Source: Bathymodiolus brooksi
Taxonomy: Eukaryota; Mollusca; Bivalvia; Mytilida; Modiolidae
Reading direction: 5' to 3'
Assembly (NCBI GenBank): GCA_963680875.1
Contig: OY804580.1
Location: 109,371,534 to 109,435,533, forward strand
DNA length: 64,000 bases
Shown: positions 22,391 through 33,699 of the stretch, piece after piece
Layout: the number at the start of each line of letters is the position of its first letter
Position numbering within the stretch: the stretch's first letter is position 1
Program-made: the position numbers and the translations under genes
The notes under the pieces: generated by a model
The model's input: the letters and a program-made list of their open reading frames with translations, nothing else
Told to the model about the DNA's origin: nothing
Database searches by the model: none

Positions 22391-22800
22391 ACGAAATTCA
22401 TATCGCATATGTCAGAAGTAAGCGCACCTCTCAGACTATTATTGCTAGAGAAGAACACATTATGGCACTGGGACGAACAACAGCAATCAAGTTTTCAAAA
22501 ACTCAAAATTATGACTACAAATGCTCCCATTCTTCGGTACTTCGATCCAAAGTTACCGTTGCGAGAAATTCCATCAGTACATTTTCGGACGCAAAACGAA
22601 GGTGGAAACAGATCACAAACCATTACAGGCGATTTTCCGAAACACCGCCGAGACTACAACGTCTATTGTTGACATTACAAAAGTACGACCTTCATGTTGA
22701 ATACAAGCAAGGAAAATTAATGTATCTTGCAGACCACTTAAGTCGTAACTACATTGAAGAAACAAAGGAGAATTTAGTACCTGATTTATCGGTCAATGAA
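22391..22800 (+). pseudogene. Gypsy RNase H region with an internal deletion
   Basis: After LTKFISHMSEVSAPLRLLL and NAPILRYFDPKLPL the frame jumps at about 22560 to EKFHQYIFGRKTKVETDHKP, then RLQRLLLTLQKYDLHVEYK and DHLSRNYI. In intact relatives about 60 residues, including the first catalytic D and E of RNase H, lie between PKLPL and EKFHQYIFG; they are missing. A further frameshift follows PLQAIF. Confidence 0.8.
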
Positions 22801-22809
22801 CTTAATCTA

Positions 22810-24063
22810 CTAGCGTATTTACCGATCTCTGAACAAATGTATTCCAGATTTCAGAAAGCGACGTCAGAAGACGACGAACTTCAAGAAGTGATAGCAGAAC
22901 AGAAGAATGGCCATCAACTAAATATCTGCTTTCGAAAAGAATGACTCCGTACTGGTCATTTCGAGATGAAATTTCGTGTGTAGATGGACTATTGTTCAAG
23001 TCACACAAGCTGATAATTCCTAAAAGCATGCAACAACAAATGTTGAAAAAAATACATGAATCGCATATGGGAATCAACAAATGCAAAAGTAGAGCAAGGG
23101 ATGTTCTATTTTGGATTGGAATGGCTTCGCAGATAGAAGATTTCATTAGCAAATGTTCAATATGTCAGGAATATCAGAAGGTACAAAGCAAAGAACTAAT
23201 GATCGAAACTGATCTACCCGAAAGGACATGGTCGAAAGTGGCTGCACAAACTTGACAATTTATCTAGTAAAAACACTATAGCGTACGTCAAAAGTACATT
23301 CTCCAGAAATGGAGTTCCAGATATCTTCTTCACGGATAATGGATGTCTGTTCAGCAGTCAAGAGTTCAAGGATTTTGCAACGGAATACGGATTTACACAT
23401 CCTGCAGCAAGCCCTACCTATCCACAATCGAATGGGCAAGCAGAAAGAACTGTACAAACTGTCAAAACATTGCTGAAGAAAGCCAGCGATCCGCACAAAG
23501 CGCTACTGGATTACCGCAACACAGAAATTCCGGATATAGAACTATCGCCAGCGCAAATATTCTTCGGACGAAGATTGAGGACATTACTACCGACTGCCGC
23601 ACCGTTACGTAACGCACACAACAGACAGGGTATTCGTAAAATGCTAATGGAATGGCAACACATGCAGACACATTACTACGATCAACATTCAAAACAGTTA
23701 GAACCACTTGAGAATGGACAAACAGTTTTAATTCACAATGGAGAAAAGTGGGCAAAATATGCAACTGTTCAACGAAAACATCACAATCCGAGGTCATATA
23801 TACATGTAGTTCGCACAGATGATGGACAACTTTATCTTCGAAACAGAAGACATCTGCGACCTACAAATGCTTATCAACAACATGAACCGCAGGAACACCA
23901 AGTCGGGCATCAAATGCATTATCGTAATCCGCAACATTACAAGATTATGTGCGATGAATCATTCAATGTTCAAGGCAATATATGTGAATGTTTTTTTATG
24001 TTTATAATTAAAATAGCAGAGTATTATAAAAGTCAAATTAGTGACGCTATAGAAATTATGTGA
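22810..24063 (+). pseudogene. Gypsy integrase, catalytic core deleted in part
   Basis: The zinc domain is present: HESHMGINKCKSRARDVLFW and ISKCSICQEYQ form the H-H-C-C set (about 23057-23175). At about 23245-23262 WSKVAAQ joins directly to KLDNLSSKNTIAYVKSTF, so roughly 30 residues including the first catalytic Asp are gone. The second Asp (FFTDNG, near 23331) and the Glu (NGQAERTVQT, near 23440) remain. The C-terminal part, LENGQTVLIHNGEKWAKYAT to RNRRHLRPTNAY, is open. Confidence 0.85.
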
Positions 24064-24578
24064 AATCAATATTAGTGAAAATCAATCAAAGTTATTTAGT
24101 AGTGAAATGTCAATACATATGTGAAAATTAAATAGTGCAACATTATCATAATATTGTGAAAATATAATTATTATCGAATATAGTATTCATTCGAATTGGA
24201 TTGCGCATTATCGAATTCCGAAACATCTTGGAGACGAGCCGATGTATATAGATTTGCATGGTTAGTTGACATTGGTTAGGCATATTAAGGTTAAAGTTAG
24301 GTGATAGGACACAATAGACAATATGATGAACATTATGAACATTGAATTCTTTTTAACTTTCTTTCACACAGGACAGTAAATTTAACTTTACAATAAAGCA
24401 GGCTTATCTATGTAGGACAGTAATTTTTTCTCAATGTGTTATGTTACATATTTATTTTCATTTAATGAGAATTGAATTCAATATTAATTGGTTAATTTTG
24501 AGAAACAATTTCATTTAATTTGAATTTTGGTTTTTCAATTCATTGATCATTTATATTTCTTCTTCCGATAAAGGGAGT
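24064..24578. other. Gypsy 3' untranslated region and polypurine tract
   Basis: AT-rich non-coding part of the element. AAAGGGAGT at 24570-24578, just before the 3' LTR, is the probable polypurine tract. Confidence 0.6.
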
Positions 24579-25473
24579 TGTCATGTATGTTAAAACACAC
24601 TCGGTTACAGCCACAGAGGCTCGCAGTTATATTTTCACAATACCAGGTATGTATTAAAAAGAAGAAGGGAGGACACTTTTTGGGGGGCCTAAAGTGAAAG
24701 TAGAGCTTCGGCACCTTTTTTTCGCTTCAAAAACGGTTTAGTCTTTGTTCTTCCCATAAAATTAATGCACATATCGATGTTTTTTGCTGATTGGCTGGTA
24801 TACAGTGGAATAACACTCGTTGTTAGATTCCAAGCGGTTTGGACAACTTCTTATCATACTCAATTCCGGTTTATACGGACTTAATAATATTGATAGAAAT
24901 AAAGAAATCGAAATATAATTTTAAAAAGTAGGAAAAAAGCCAACTTAAATTTCTTGCATTAAAATATATTTTTTCCTTGTCTCAATCAATCTGGAAATAT
25001 AGGAAGACAGCATTTTAAGAATATATTTTGACAAGATGAGTAAATAATTTCCCGCAAACATGCCAGTTTAAATCCTTCGACCAATGAAAACTCACCTTGA
25101 TATTTAGTCCGTATAAACCGGAATTGAGTATGAGAAGAAGTTGTCCAAACCGCTTGGAATTTAAAAACGAGTGTTATTCCACTGTAAACCAGTCAATCAG
25201 CAAAAAAACATCGATATTTTCCTTAATTTTATGGGAAGAACAACGACTAAACCGTTTTTGAAGCGAAAAAAGGTGCCGAAACCCTTCTTTCACTTTTGGC
25301 CCCCCAAAAAGTGTCCTCCCTTCTTCTTTTTAATACATACCTGGTGATGTGAAAATATAACTGCGAGCCCCTGTGGCTACAGCCTCTGTTACAATGTATA
25401 TACGTCACATGTAATCTAAAAATAAACCAGGTCTTCCGGTTAAGGACGTCTGTCATAGATGCCATACAAAACA
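24579..25473 (+). repeat. 3' LTR, split by a foldback element
   Basis: 24579-24609 matches the left quarter of the 5' LTR, and 25382-25473 matches the rest with a few changes (CATATGAAATC against CACATGTAATC). The pieces are separated by the 768-base insertion. Confidence 0.9.
24610..25377. mobile_element. Foldback element, 768 bp, arms of about 274 bp
   Basis: Left arm 24610-24882 and right arm 25103-25377 are near-perfect reverse complements: GCCACAGAGGCTCGCAGTTA pairs with TAACTGCGAGCCCCTGTGGC, and CAATTCCGGTTTATACGGAC with GTCCGTATAAACCGGAATTG. The LTR bases TACA are repeated on both sides (24606-24609 and 25378-25381). The 220-base AT-rich core has no coding potential. Family undetermined; a 4-base duplication would suit few known superfamilies, and TA alone is possible. 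Confidence 0.9.
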
Positions 25474-25574
25474 CAATGGACATCTAATTTTGATAGACAA
25501 TTTTCACAATCTCTATTTGAGTCTTATTACGTTTTTATATAACTTACTTCCCTTACAGATGATAAAATGGTAAG

Positions 25575-26780
25575 AACAGTTAGAAGATACTAAAGGGGTA
25601 ATCAGAATCCATAAATCGAAGGACAGACAACGGGCGCGCATTACAAAAGCGCGAAATTTAGGGATTAACGAACCTTACAAAAGCGCGAAAAAGTGCATTA
25701 CAAAAGCGCGAAAAATTTACCTGTATTTTTAATGTCAAATTATTATAAAAATAATAAAAATATTATATGAATTTGTAGTTATTTATTCCCAATGTATTTT
25801 GAAAGACATTTTTTCACATTAAGCATAAAGTTATTCCAAATTCCTTTGGGCAATGAGTAACATGAATTGAGTTCACGAATGTTAAAAATAAAATCAGTTT
25901 GTCTACTTTATTTGATCAAAATGGATCTAGTGTTGAGACAAATAAAGGAAAGAAAGCTTTACTTTACGAAGGATTTACTTACAGAATTGACTTCGTGCTA
26001 AAATCGGAGGATATATCATGGAGATGTACTTAGAACGGATAAGGACATAAAAATGGTCATATCTGGAAAACTGGATCATACACAACGAGGTATATGAACG
26101 AAAGCTTGATCGTAAGCTAGTACGACTGTCGGTGATTCAGATTATAACATACCTTAAAATTAGAACACTGTATCAACCTGCTGTCGTCCGACGTTCAGAG
26201 ATGGACAAACTTACCTTTCTGGAGCAATACGCTAAATATCAAAACGGCGAAAGAAATCGTCATCAATACATAAAAGCTATAGTCTTCAAATATTCGGCCA
26301 GAACCGATGTCTAACTTTACTCCAGAAGGAGTCGGATAGTGTTTTATGCAGTTTTATCCTTTTTATTATGCCTGTACTTTTATTATATATTAAAACTATA
26401 TCCTGCACAAAATCCTACTTCCACCTCCCCGTGGTGTGCAGGGTAACTATTTTCTGGCGAATGGAAGAGGTAATCCTGTAATTTACCTGTATTAATCTTG
26501 GTATTTAATTCGCGTTTATGTAAAGATTTTTTCCGCGCTATCGTAGGATTTTTTTCGGGCTTATGTAAGGTCCATTCGCGCTAATGTAATGCACCGCAGA
26601 CAACGCAATGACCAAAAAAGAGACAAAAGGACAAAAAACGATCTACAAAACATACACATAAAACTTAAGATCGAGTAACACGAATCCCACTTAAAACCGG
26701 GGGTGAACTCAGGTGCTCCGGAAGGGTTAGCAGTTCCGGCTCCACTAGTGGCACCTGTCGTGTTAATCTAGTCGCAAACC
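25575..26780 (+). repeat. RepA copy split by a hAT-like element
   Basis: 25575-25631 (GGGGTAATCAGAATCC, AAGGACAGACAAC) and 26597-26780 (GCAATGACCAAAAAAGAGAC, CTCAGGTGCTCCGGAAGGG, CACTAGTGGCACCTGTCG) join up to match 19340-19625. Confidence 0.88.
25632..26596. mobile_element. hAT-like DNA element, 965 bp, 8-bp target duplication
   Basis: Flanked by CAGACAAC at 25624-25631 and 26597-26604; RepA at 19 kb shows the single-copy empty site. The ends form an imperfect inverted repeat: GGGCGCGCATTACAAAAGCG against the complement CGGTGCATTACATTAGCGCG. Subterminal AAAAGCGCGAAA is repeated three times on the left and related CGCG motifs occur on the right. Only a 60-codon open stretch (26132-26314) without recognisable similarity lies inside, so it is probably a non-autonomous derivative. 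The 8-base duplication points to hAT; the termini lack the classic CAG start. Confidence 0.85.
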
Positions 26781-26854
26781 CTGTGATAAGTCATGAATGA
26801 GGAAAGGACCGGGAAGTGTTTACAACAAGTAGAACATACCCGTGGACATTTGTG

Positions 26855-27005
26855 ACGTGTTACTCGATCTTTAGTTGTATGTGCAATGTTTTGTAGATCG
26901 TTGTTTGTCCTTTTTCCCTTTTTTTTTGGCCATTGTGTTGTCTGTCCTTCGATTTACGGATTATGATTACCCCTTTGGTATATTTATACTCTTCTTGAAC
27001 TTAAT
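26855..27005 (-). repeat. RepA fragment
   Basis: GTTACTCGATCTTTAGTTG, TAGATCGTTGTTTGTCC, GGCCATTGTGTTG and GATTACCCCTTTGG in RepA order. Inverted relative to the copy ending just upstream at 26780, so the pair could form a hairpin. Confidence 0.75.
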
Positions 27006-27740
27006 TTTATTCTGCTCCACAAAAGGGCACATTTTCCTGATTCTGAGACAAACGTCTTTCTTCTTTTTCTTCAATGTAAGTGTCTAGCGGTTGACAATGT
27101 ATTTTCTGGGACGAACTGACATGTTCCGTTACGCTTGAACTGTTTTTTTTTTATTATATCTTCTTACTCTTTTCCCGCGATACCAATTTGCAGTTAATGG
27201 TGCAGTTAATGTCATGGTTCATTGGTTAGAGATTTACGACCATGAAAAAGGTATAAAACGAATAGTAGTCCTTAGTTCTCTCGGTGTTTCGTTTGAGGAA
27301 ATTAAAGATCTTTGTTGGGTTTATTTTACATATTAATGAACAAATAATTATTGTCCACGTATCTGTCGAAGCTGTGTCACGTATCATCGTAATACCTGTA
27401 TATTTTCACATAATGATGTGAATAAAATTCCATAGAATTCAATTAGTAACTTAATTTAAAACCGTTTCAAGCGGTTATAATCAAATGTAGACATGCATTA
27501 TTAATTTCTTGGAAACCCTTTCTTTTGAATTTATCATTCATTATCATATATATACTCTATTAATTGTTATGTATTAATAACAGATCATTCTTGAATATAA
27601 ATGAACTTCGGAAGCATATATGGAATAGAAATACACATTTGAAATGGATATTTATATGGTAAGTAATTTTGATTTTTTTTTCGAAGATGTATTAATTCTA
27701 TAATGTAATATATTATATAGGAATTGTACATTTAGGATTA
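27006..27740. other. Gene-free AT-rich stretch
   Basis: No feature beyond T-runs and simple AT sequence. Confidence 0.5.
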
Positions 27741-27880
27741 GGACTATGGTGTTTAACGCCACTTTCAACAATATTTCAGCTATATTGTGGCGGTCAGTTT
27801 TATTTGTGGAGGAAATCCGAGTACCGGAGAAAACCAACAACCTGACGCAAGTCACTGACAAAACATTATCACATAATGGG
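27741..27880 (-). mobile_element. SINE, tail and body only
   Basis: Complement of the common tail (GGTGTTTAACGCCACTTTCA) and body (GGCGGTCAGTTTTATTTGTG, GAGAAAACCAACAACC) ending at ACATTATCACATAATG; the head is missing. Confidence 0.82.
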
Positions 27881-28440
27881 GGGTACATTTTGATGTCATT
27901 ATGTATATATTATTTATACATATGATATTTTATATTTCAATAAAATTTCATGTATTTGGTGAGCCTTTCGTAATTACTTGTATCTGGATATTTCAAAATT
28001 TTAGAAACGCAAAACCATGAAAATATATGGGATCAGAAAACTCAAATAAATTATATACATTGAGACGTTTAGGAAATTTATCAATGAAATATAACGATAA
28101 GATACGACGCTCCCAATAAATTTCAGAATTTAAATTTTAAATTTAAGTGTTAACGGTATCAATTGTGCCTCTTTCTACGAATTTTCTATTGAATTTTAGA
28201 AAGTTTCTGATAATGTGGTATTTTTTGTTGTTAATTTTAGTATATATTTCAAAGAAATATCACTTTCAAGGAAAATTAAAATTCAAGTTTGTATTTATTT
28301 TTGGTTCCTTTGGAAACGCTACAGACGTTTTAATTAATCATAATTATGTGATTAAGCGTAGATGTACTTTCACAAAACTTTCAACAAATAAATGCTTTAC
28401 TGTAATATATTGCATGTTAATACTATTGCCGAACCTGTTT
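27881..28440. other. Gene-free AT-rich stretch
   Basis: A 157-codon open frame crosses this stretch and runs through the SINE tail at 28441; its composition (F, L, I, K-rich) and the SINE-derived segment argue against a gene. Confidence 0.5.
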
Positions 28441-28505
28441 AACCGCCACGATATAGCTGAAATATTGTTGAAAGTGGCGTTAAATACCATAACCCTAACC
28501 CTAGA
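28441..28505 (+). mobile_element. SINE tail fragment
   Basis: CCGCCACGATATAGCTGAAA and GTTGAAAGTGGCGTTAAATA, then CCATAACCCTAACCCTAG. The last part merely looks telomere-like. Confidence 0.75.
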
Positions 28506-29014
28506 ACCTGTTAATTTCGTCAATCTTATTGTATTTATTGAAATATCCATATGTTACACTGGTGTCTGTGCGTTATTCAATAAAATCTTAAAATCTTGTG
28601 AGAGAAAAAAACCAGTATAATAAATTGAATTGAGACCACATGAAGGAAGAAAATAAGGAATACATATGTCCATTGATCATCAACGCACGTGGTAAACACA
28701 GTGACATTTGACATATAAGCGTCTGTCGAATTGGAGTCATGTCAGAGGTCTGACGATGAAAAAGGGGGGTCGTTGTAGAGCAGTTTCAGCATCAATTCAT
28801 ATCGTCGGGCTTATAACAATTTCTATCGGAAATTGGCATGAATATGATGCTACATGTATCGGTTTGCATGTTATATTTATAACATTTTAACATTTGTTTC
28901 ATAAATATATTTTTGAAAAGAAAATCATCTTGATTTTTGAACGATCTTTAATATATAGATATATTTAATACTAATCCAGATCCGTCCTATCAGAAACAGT
29001 AACTGTTTAATTTC
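28506..29014. other. Gene-free stretch
   Basis: No supported feature. Confidence 0.5.
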
Positions 29015-29175
29015 GCAAGCACATGTGTTGACCCCGGGTTTTTTTTGGTGAGTTCCGTGTAGCCTATCTTTATAGTTTTCTGTGTGATTTTCTTTGTTTT
29101 GTTTTGTTTGTCTTTGTCCTGTGTCTTGTGTAACCAATATTACCAGTGTATCTGGAGTGTTCATTGACCTTTCGT
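29015..29175 (-). repeat. RepB-like fragment
   Basis: Complement reads GAACACTCCAGATACACTGG, then TAATATTGGTTACACAAGAC, collinear with the RepB blocks at 13640 and 49435 but more diverged. Confidence 0.5.
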
Positions 29176-30470
29176 TTTTTTTTCTCTCTAATATTTATTA
29201 AAAAAACGTATGTACTGCTAGGTTAAGACAATTGTTTTTCAGCATCTATGCGAGACTCTAGCTCACGGCTGATTTGTACATTATCGTTAGATCTGAAAGT
29301 ATTGTAGATTTCTAAGCTTCAGGGTCAAATGTCAATAATTGAAGCTAAAATTAGTTTATAAAATTTAAAAAGATCACGTTCCAAAGTGGACAAATGTAAA
29401 ATATGACAATATCATTGATACAACTATTCCCTCATTTTATATACAGTTTTTGTGTAATTATACCCTACGGAATTCCGTTTCACTATGGGACATGGGTGCT
29501 CCACATGGATCCCGTCTTCAGAGTCGCAGATTAAATTTCTGATGAATTCCTATTAGAATTGTAGGAAGAGTTGCGCGTGGTCGGGCGGCAAAAATAATCA
29601 TGTCAACAAAAATGAACCTTCTATGGAATTATGTTGGGAACCTATTTATGATTATTTTGATAGACAAAGATGATCATATTTTGCAAGATTTTCAAATTTG
29701 CTCAACACAAGATTATATAAACTAATATATTAAGAGTTAATATGTAAACATGTATTTTGCCATATAAACGAGGTATTTAAAAATATTGGTTTATACCACT
29801 ATTTTTATTGATATTATGATAAACAGAACTTTAATAAATTTTTTTTTGTCAAATAAGTAGAATAAAACAATTTGAAGTAATCACCTTTAAAACAAGCTTA
29901 GGGTATCATAACAATAATCATGTCTCAAAGGGTGCTCAGAAATACCTAATAAATGTAGACCAATTTGAAAGTTCTAGGTAAAAGCTATATCCTTATATCT
30001 TTATTTTCCTCAATAAACCATTGCAATACATAGATATAGAGAATTAGAAAACTATTTACAAATATATACAGGTACAATTACAGTTACAGAGAAACAGAAA
30101 TGGACACAGAGATTAGCCCGGAGCACACACACCTTCATTTATGACTTTTATCATTCTACATAATTTCAAAAGATCTGATTTTTACGTTACGGTCATAATA
30201 TTTTTAAATGTAAGAACATTTGGCCTATTTCTAAAGCTATTGTACATTATAGTGTCCAGTATCGTGTTAATTACGTCCGAGTCGATCCTTGCGAAGAATT
30301 AGATCACGTACTATTAGACTGTCTTGCATATGAAAGGGCCCGTTTTCCCTTTTTTTAATTAATAAATAAAAAAAATTTCTCCGAAGAGAATATGCCACTT
30401 TATTACATAAGGCTCTATTTTACTGTTTTTCTATTGGCCAGAAGCAATACACGTGACATTCCATTTACTA
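29176..30470. other. Gene-free AT-rich stretch
   Basis: Nothing recognisable on either strand apart from homopolymer runs. Confidence 0.5.
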
Positions 30471-30614
30471 ACATATTGATTAGCAAAAAGCAATTTCTGT
30501 GCAATAAATAATCATATTGCACTCTCGTGCAAAATCAATGAATAAAATTACGTGGCACGAGAGTGCAATATGGTTTTGTATTGCACAGAAATTGCTTTTT
30601 GCTAATCAGTATGT
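30471..30614. repeat. Palindrome, arms about 64 bp
   Basis: GATTAGCAAAAAGCAATTTC and GCACTCTCGTGC on the left pair with GCACGAGAGTGC and GAAATTGCTTTTTGCTAATC on the right, around a loop of about 17 bases. Probably a small foldback or MITE. Confidence 0.88.
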
Positions 30615-30861
30615 TTGAAAATTTCATAAATTTTGAAAATTTTCAAAAAATTTGAAAATCATAAAATTAAAAAAAAGAAAAATTTAAAGTTCAATTTTTT
30701 TCAACAAATTTGAATTTTTTTTTTAGAAATTCAAAACTTTCAAACATTTCATACTATTTCAAAAAAATTCAAAATGATAAAATTTTCATAAAGTTTCAAA
30801 AATTTCATAGTTTCCATAAAATTTCAAAATTAAGAGTAAAATAGAGCCGTGTGTAATAAAA

Positions 30862-30955
30862 CAATTACTACACTTGAACTTGATCAATATGAGGTTTTAT
30901 GGTGCAGAGTACAACAATAAAACCTCATATTGATCTCGTTCAAGTGCAGTAATTG
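30862..30955. repeat. Palindrome, arms 38 bp
   Basis: CAATTACTACACTTGAAC and CAATATGAGGTTTTA on the left are complemented by TAAAACCTCATATTG and GTTCAAGTGCAGTAATTG on the right; three mismatches. Confidence 0.88.
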
Positions 30956-30968
30956 TATATTATGTATA

Positions 30969-31076
30969 GGAGAATGTACAAGTAACTCTCCATTCCTTAA
31001 AAATAATGGAGCCGCGGCCCCGAAGGGACCGAGACCCATTGTATTTAAGGAATGGAGAGATACGAGGACATTCTCC
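30969..31076. repeat. Imperfect palindrome with a GC-rich centre
   Basis: GGAGAATGT with CTCTCCATTCCTTAAAAATA on the left; its counterpart TATTTAAGGAATGGAGAG with ACATTCTCC on the right. The centre, GAGCCGCGGCCCCGAAGGGA, is strikingly GC-rich for the region. A smaller relative lies at 31208-31235. Confidence 0.8.
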
Positions 31077-31416
31077 AACTTAAAATCCACCCATTGTACT
31101 TTATTAATTGTATTAATTATTAATCTTATAACAAAAAAAAAGTCTGTGTATATTATCTAAAGTATAAAGAGAACAATAACTCCGCCCCTGTCCGCATTGT
31201 TCATAACTCTCCATTCCTTGAAAATAATGGAGAGTTTAGACAATAGATTTACATCACAGGTGGATTTTAATTCATTGGATTGTCCCCTTTTCTACAAACA
31301 CAATTCATAATTGATGACTTGGTTTATTTATTTAACGATAGATGTAGGAAACTTCTTTGACGAAAAATGTAAAATGTTTTTGAAGGAATTGTCAATGAAT
31401 CTGCTGGTGAAATATT
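31077..31416. other. Gene-free stretch
   Basis: Includes the short hairpin at 31208-31235 (CTCTCCATTCC to GGAGAG); otherwise nothing. Confidence 0.5.
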
Positions 31417-31477
31417 AGTCCCCGAGGTTATAATCCGCCCAGTAGCCAGTGCTTCATCACTGACATGGTTTATTATT
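31417..31477 (-). repeat. RepC 3' end fragment
   Basis: TTAGTCCCCGAGG, GCCCAGTAGCCAGTGCTTC and ACTGACATGGTTTATTA are the complement of the right end of the RepC copy at 59398-59700. The TIR element at 31478 breaks in here. Confidence 0.75.
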
Positions 31478-33029
31478 TATACAGTCGGAGAGCAGACTCG
31501 ATAATGGCGTCATTTCAATTAATTTGTCACGTACATTTTTTACCGGAATCGGACACGTTTTAGAATACATCGACCAAGTGTTGAAAATTCACTCGTTTTA
31601 ATCGTTGCGAGCGTCAAATATAACCGAAGAAGCGAGAAAAACATAGAACATTGTTTCTTTCGTATAAATTTGAGGCCCCGTGCTTGAACTTCTTGTAACA
31701 AATGAGTAATGCAGAAATTAAAACGACACGGAAATGGCGGAAGTTGTTTAAAAAAACACGAAAAATTAAAAATTAAAATATTTGCCGATAGGGTGATGGA
31801 AAATCATATATATAGTTCCATAGATTTCTATATTAGTATTTCAAAGAAACATTTTCTGTAATTAATCATACAATAGAACTTTTTTCTGTCAGATGGATCG
31901 TGTCACATTTTGGTTGGATTCAAGGGAGATAACTAGAATCATCACATACTCCGTAATTTTTAACATTCTATTTATAGAACGAGTGTAAGTAAATGCGTTT
32001 TCTCAATAAAACAAATATTATTTTGTATTTAAAATGTTGAAATTAGTCAGAATAATTGTTTATTATATCTACAGCTATTAAATTGATCAATTATAATTTA
32101 ACAGATGAGTCCAAATTTGAGATTTTATGGAACCACAACAGTATTAAGTAAGGAGCAATTATATTACTGTAAAAGTAATCCTGGTAAGCTGACTTTTCGG
32201 TCGAAATACATGTAAAGTTGTTCCATGAAGGTATAACAAAACAAGAATCAACTGTAATGGTCTACCAAATTTATCGAATGAACTTGAGAAAAAAAAAACA
32301 GTCATATTTTCATATGCAATGGTAAATCTTGGAATATTAAAAATTACTTTCAACTGTTTTTTAACATATAAGGCTATTCAAACACGTCCACCGGTTTTAT
32401 TGGTGGATTCACCATACAAAACATGTATAGCGCCCCCTAGCAACCCACCACGAGCATGTTGATGTCAATGTACCTGATACAAGTGATACTTTTTTCAATG
32501 TAAATGATCTTATAAAAGACAAATGAAAGAAAATGATGATAATGAAAAAAATATAAAAGTTTATCACATGCATAGTACATCCTCGTAATGACTCTTGAGC
32601 AGAACTCGTGTTATATTTTATAGATGTTTCTTTATAAAAAGGGGGAGGGGTGTAATGTTTTTAACCTTTTGTTTTTAAACAAAAGCAGATCATACTGTAC
32701 TAAGATCCATTATTTGATAACTTTTTACAAAATAAAATTCACAAAAACTTCAACTAAATTTATTTATTAAAAATAATAAAACATGTGAATAATAGGAGAA
32801 AACCGGATGGGGCTCTAATTTAAATTCTAACTGAATATGCTGATGCCATTAACATAGAAAATTTGCATACACAAATGCATCATTAAATTAAATGGTCTTT
32901 CTTTGACTGTATATACTTTTGTCACAAAAGCAACATTCTAGTTGGGGTTTGAAATTTCTATATTTCTTGTAGTGATCAATAGAGAAAAAATTGATTAGAT
33001 GTACATGCTTCGTTGTTATTCTGATCTAG

Positions 33030-33510
33030 CTAAATCTGAAAGCATGACTTGCATAAGTCAACATTAACTGATGTCGAATGGTCACCATTTTTTTCACACA
33101 TGTTCATGTGTTGCAAAAAGCATACAAGTTTTTTACTACAGTCATTATTTTCTGCATTAGCCGCAGTATGGAGTGTAAATTCACATGGGTCAAATGACAC
33201 ATTACCATAGCTGTCAACATTTGCTGTTGTTAAATTTAAATCATTTGTTTCAAATGCACAGCTTGTATCTATGGCTGAATCATATTTTCTTTTGCTTGAT
33301 GTTGCTTCTGTATCGTGGGACATTTCGAGTGATTTTCTAAATCAAGCCTCACACATTCTACAAATACAGTCATCATCTTTGAATGTATATGCATTTTTGA
33401 CAAAAGTATAAAACAGTGGTTGATTTCGCCCCTGTGAGAGGTGCCAGTAGCACTTAGTCACATCTTCTCGTTTACAGTTTATGCAAGGGCTTGGTGGACT
33501 GGCTTCATGC
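33030..33510 (-). pseudogene. Cys-rich protein remnant inside the TIR element
   Basis: Minus-strand frame reads PSPCINCKREDVTKCYWHLS, continues through LFYTFVKNAYTFKDDD to CICRMCEA, meets a TGA at about 33331, then continues FRKSLEMSHDTEATSSKRKYD for 97 more codons. The spacing C-x2-C, C, C-x-C-x2-C suggests a zinc-binding domain, and SSKRKYD a nuclear-type basic stretch. It might be the N-terminal DNA-binding part of a transposase or a captured host exon; I do not recognise the family. Confidence 0.5.
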
Positions 33511-33699
33511 ACCCTGCAGGGCTTTCAAAATTTTTCAAATGTACCAGTACTTCACTATTTACAGGCAGTACTTTTTCTTAAAAATTGAACATTTTTCATG
33601 AATATCTTATACAGCATGTGGCCAAAAATATTGCCACATGTAAAAATAAATCCCTATATAATCAACCAAAACCATATTTTGAATTTTCAAAATATTATT

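Larger units (their letters stand above)
20074..25473 (+). mobile_element. Ty3/Gypsy LTR retrotransposon, complete ends, inactive
   Basis: Bounded by LTRs of only 122 bases that start TGTCATGTATG and end CATACAAAACA, and flanked by the 5-base duplication CAATG (20069-20073 and 25474-25478). Domain order gag, zinc knuckles, protease, RT, RNase H, integrase is that of Ty3/Gypsy. Stops, frameshifts and two internal deletions make it non-autonomous. A 768-base foldback element is nested in the 3' LTR; without it the element is about 4.6 kb. Confidence 0.93.

Noticed and set aside
24610..25377. Coding frame in the foldback element (minus strand 25247-25483)
   Set aside because: Covers an inverted-repeat arm and runs into the LTR; no motif.
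26132..26314. Possible transposase fragment in the hAT-like element
   Set aside because: 60 codons only, no hAT dimerisation or DDE-type motif visible.
28480..28505. Telomere-like CCCTAACCCTAG
   Set aside because: Two units only, part of a SINE 3' tail; not an interstitial telomere array.
28147..28620. 157-codon open frame
   Set aside because: AT-rich, runs through a SINE tail, no similarity or splice context.
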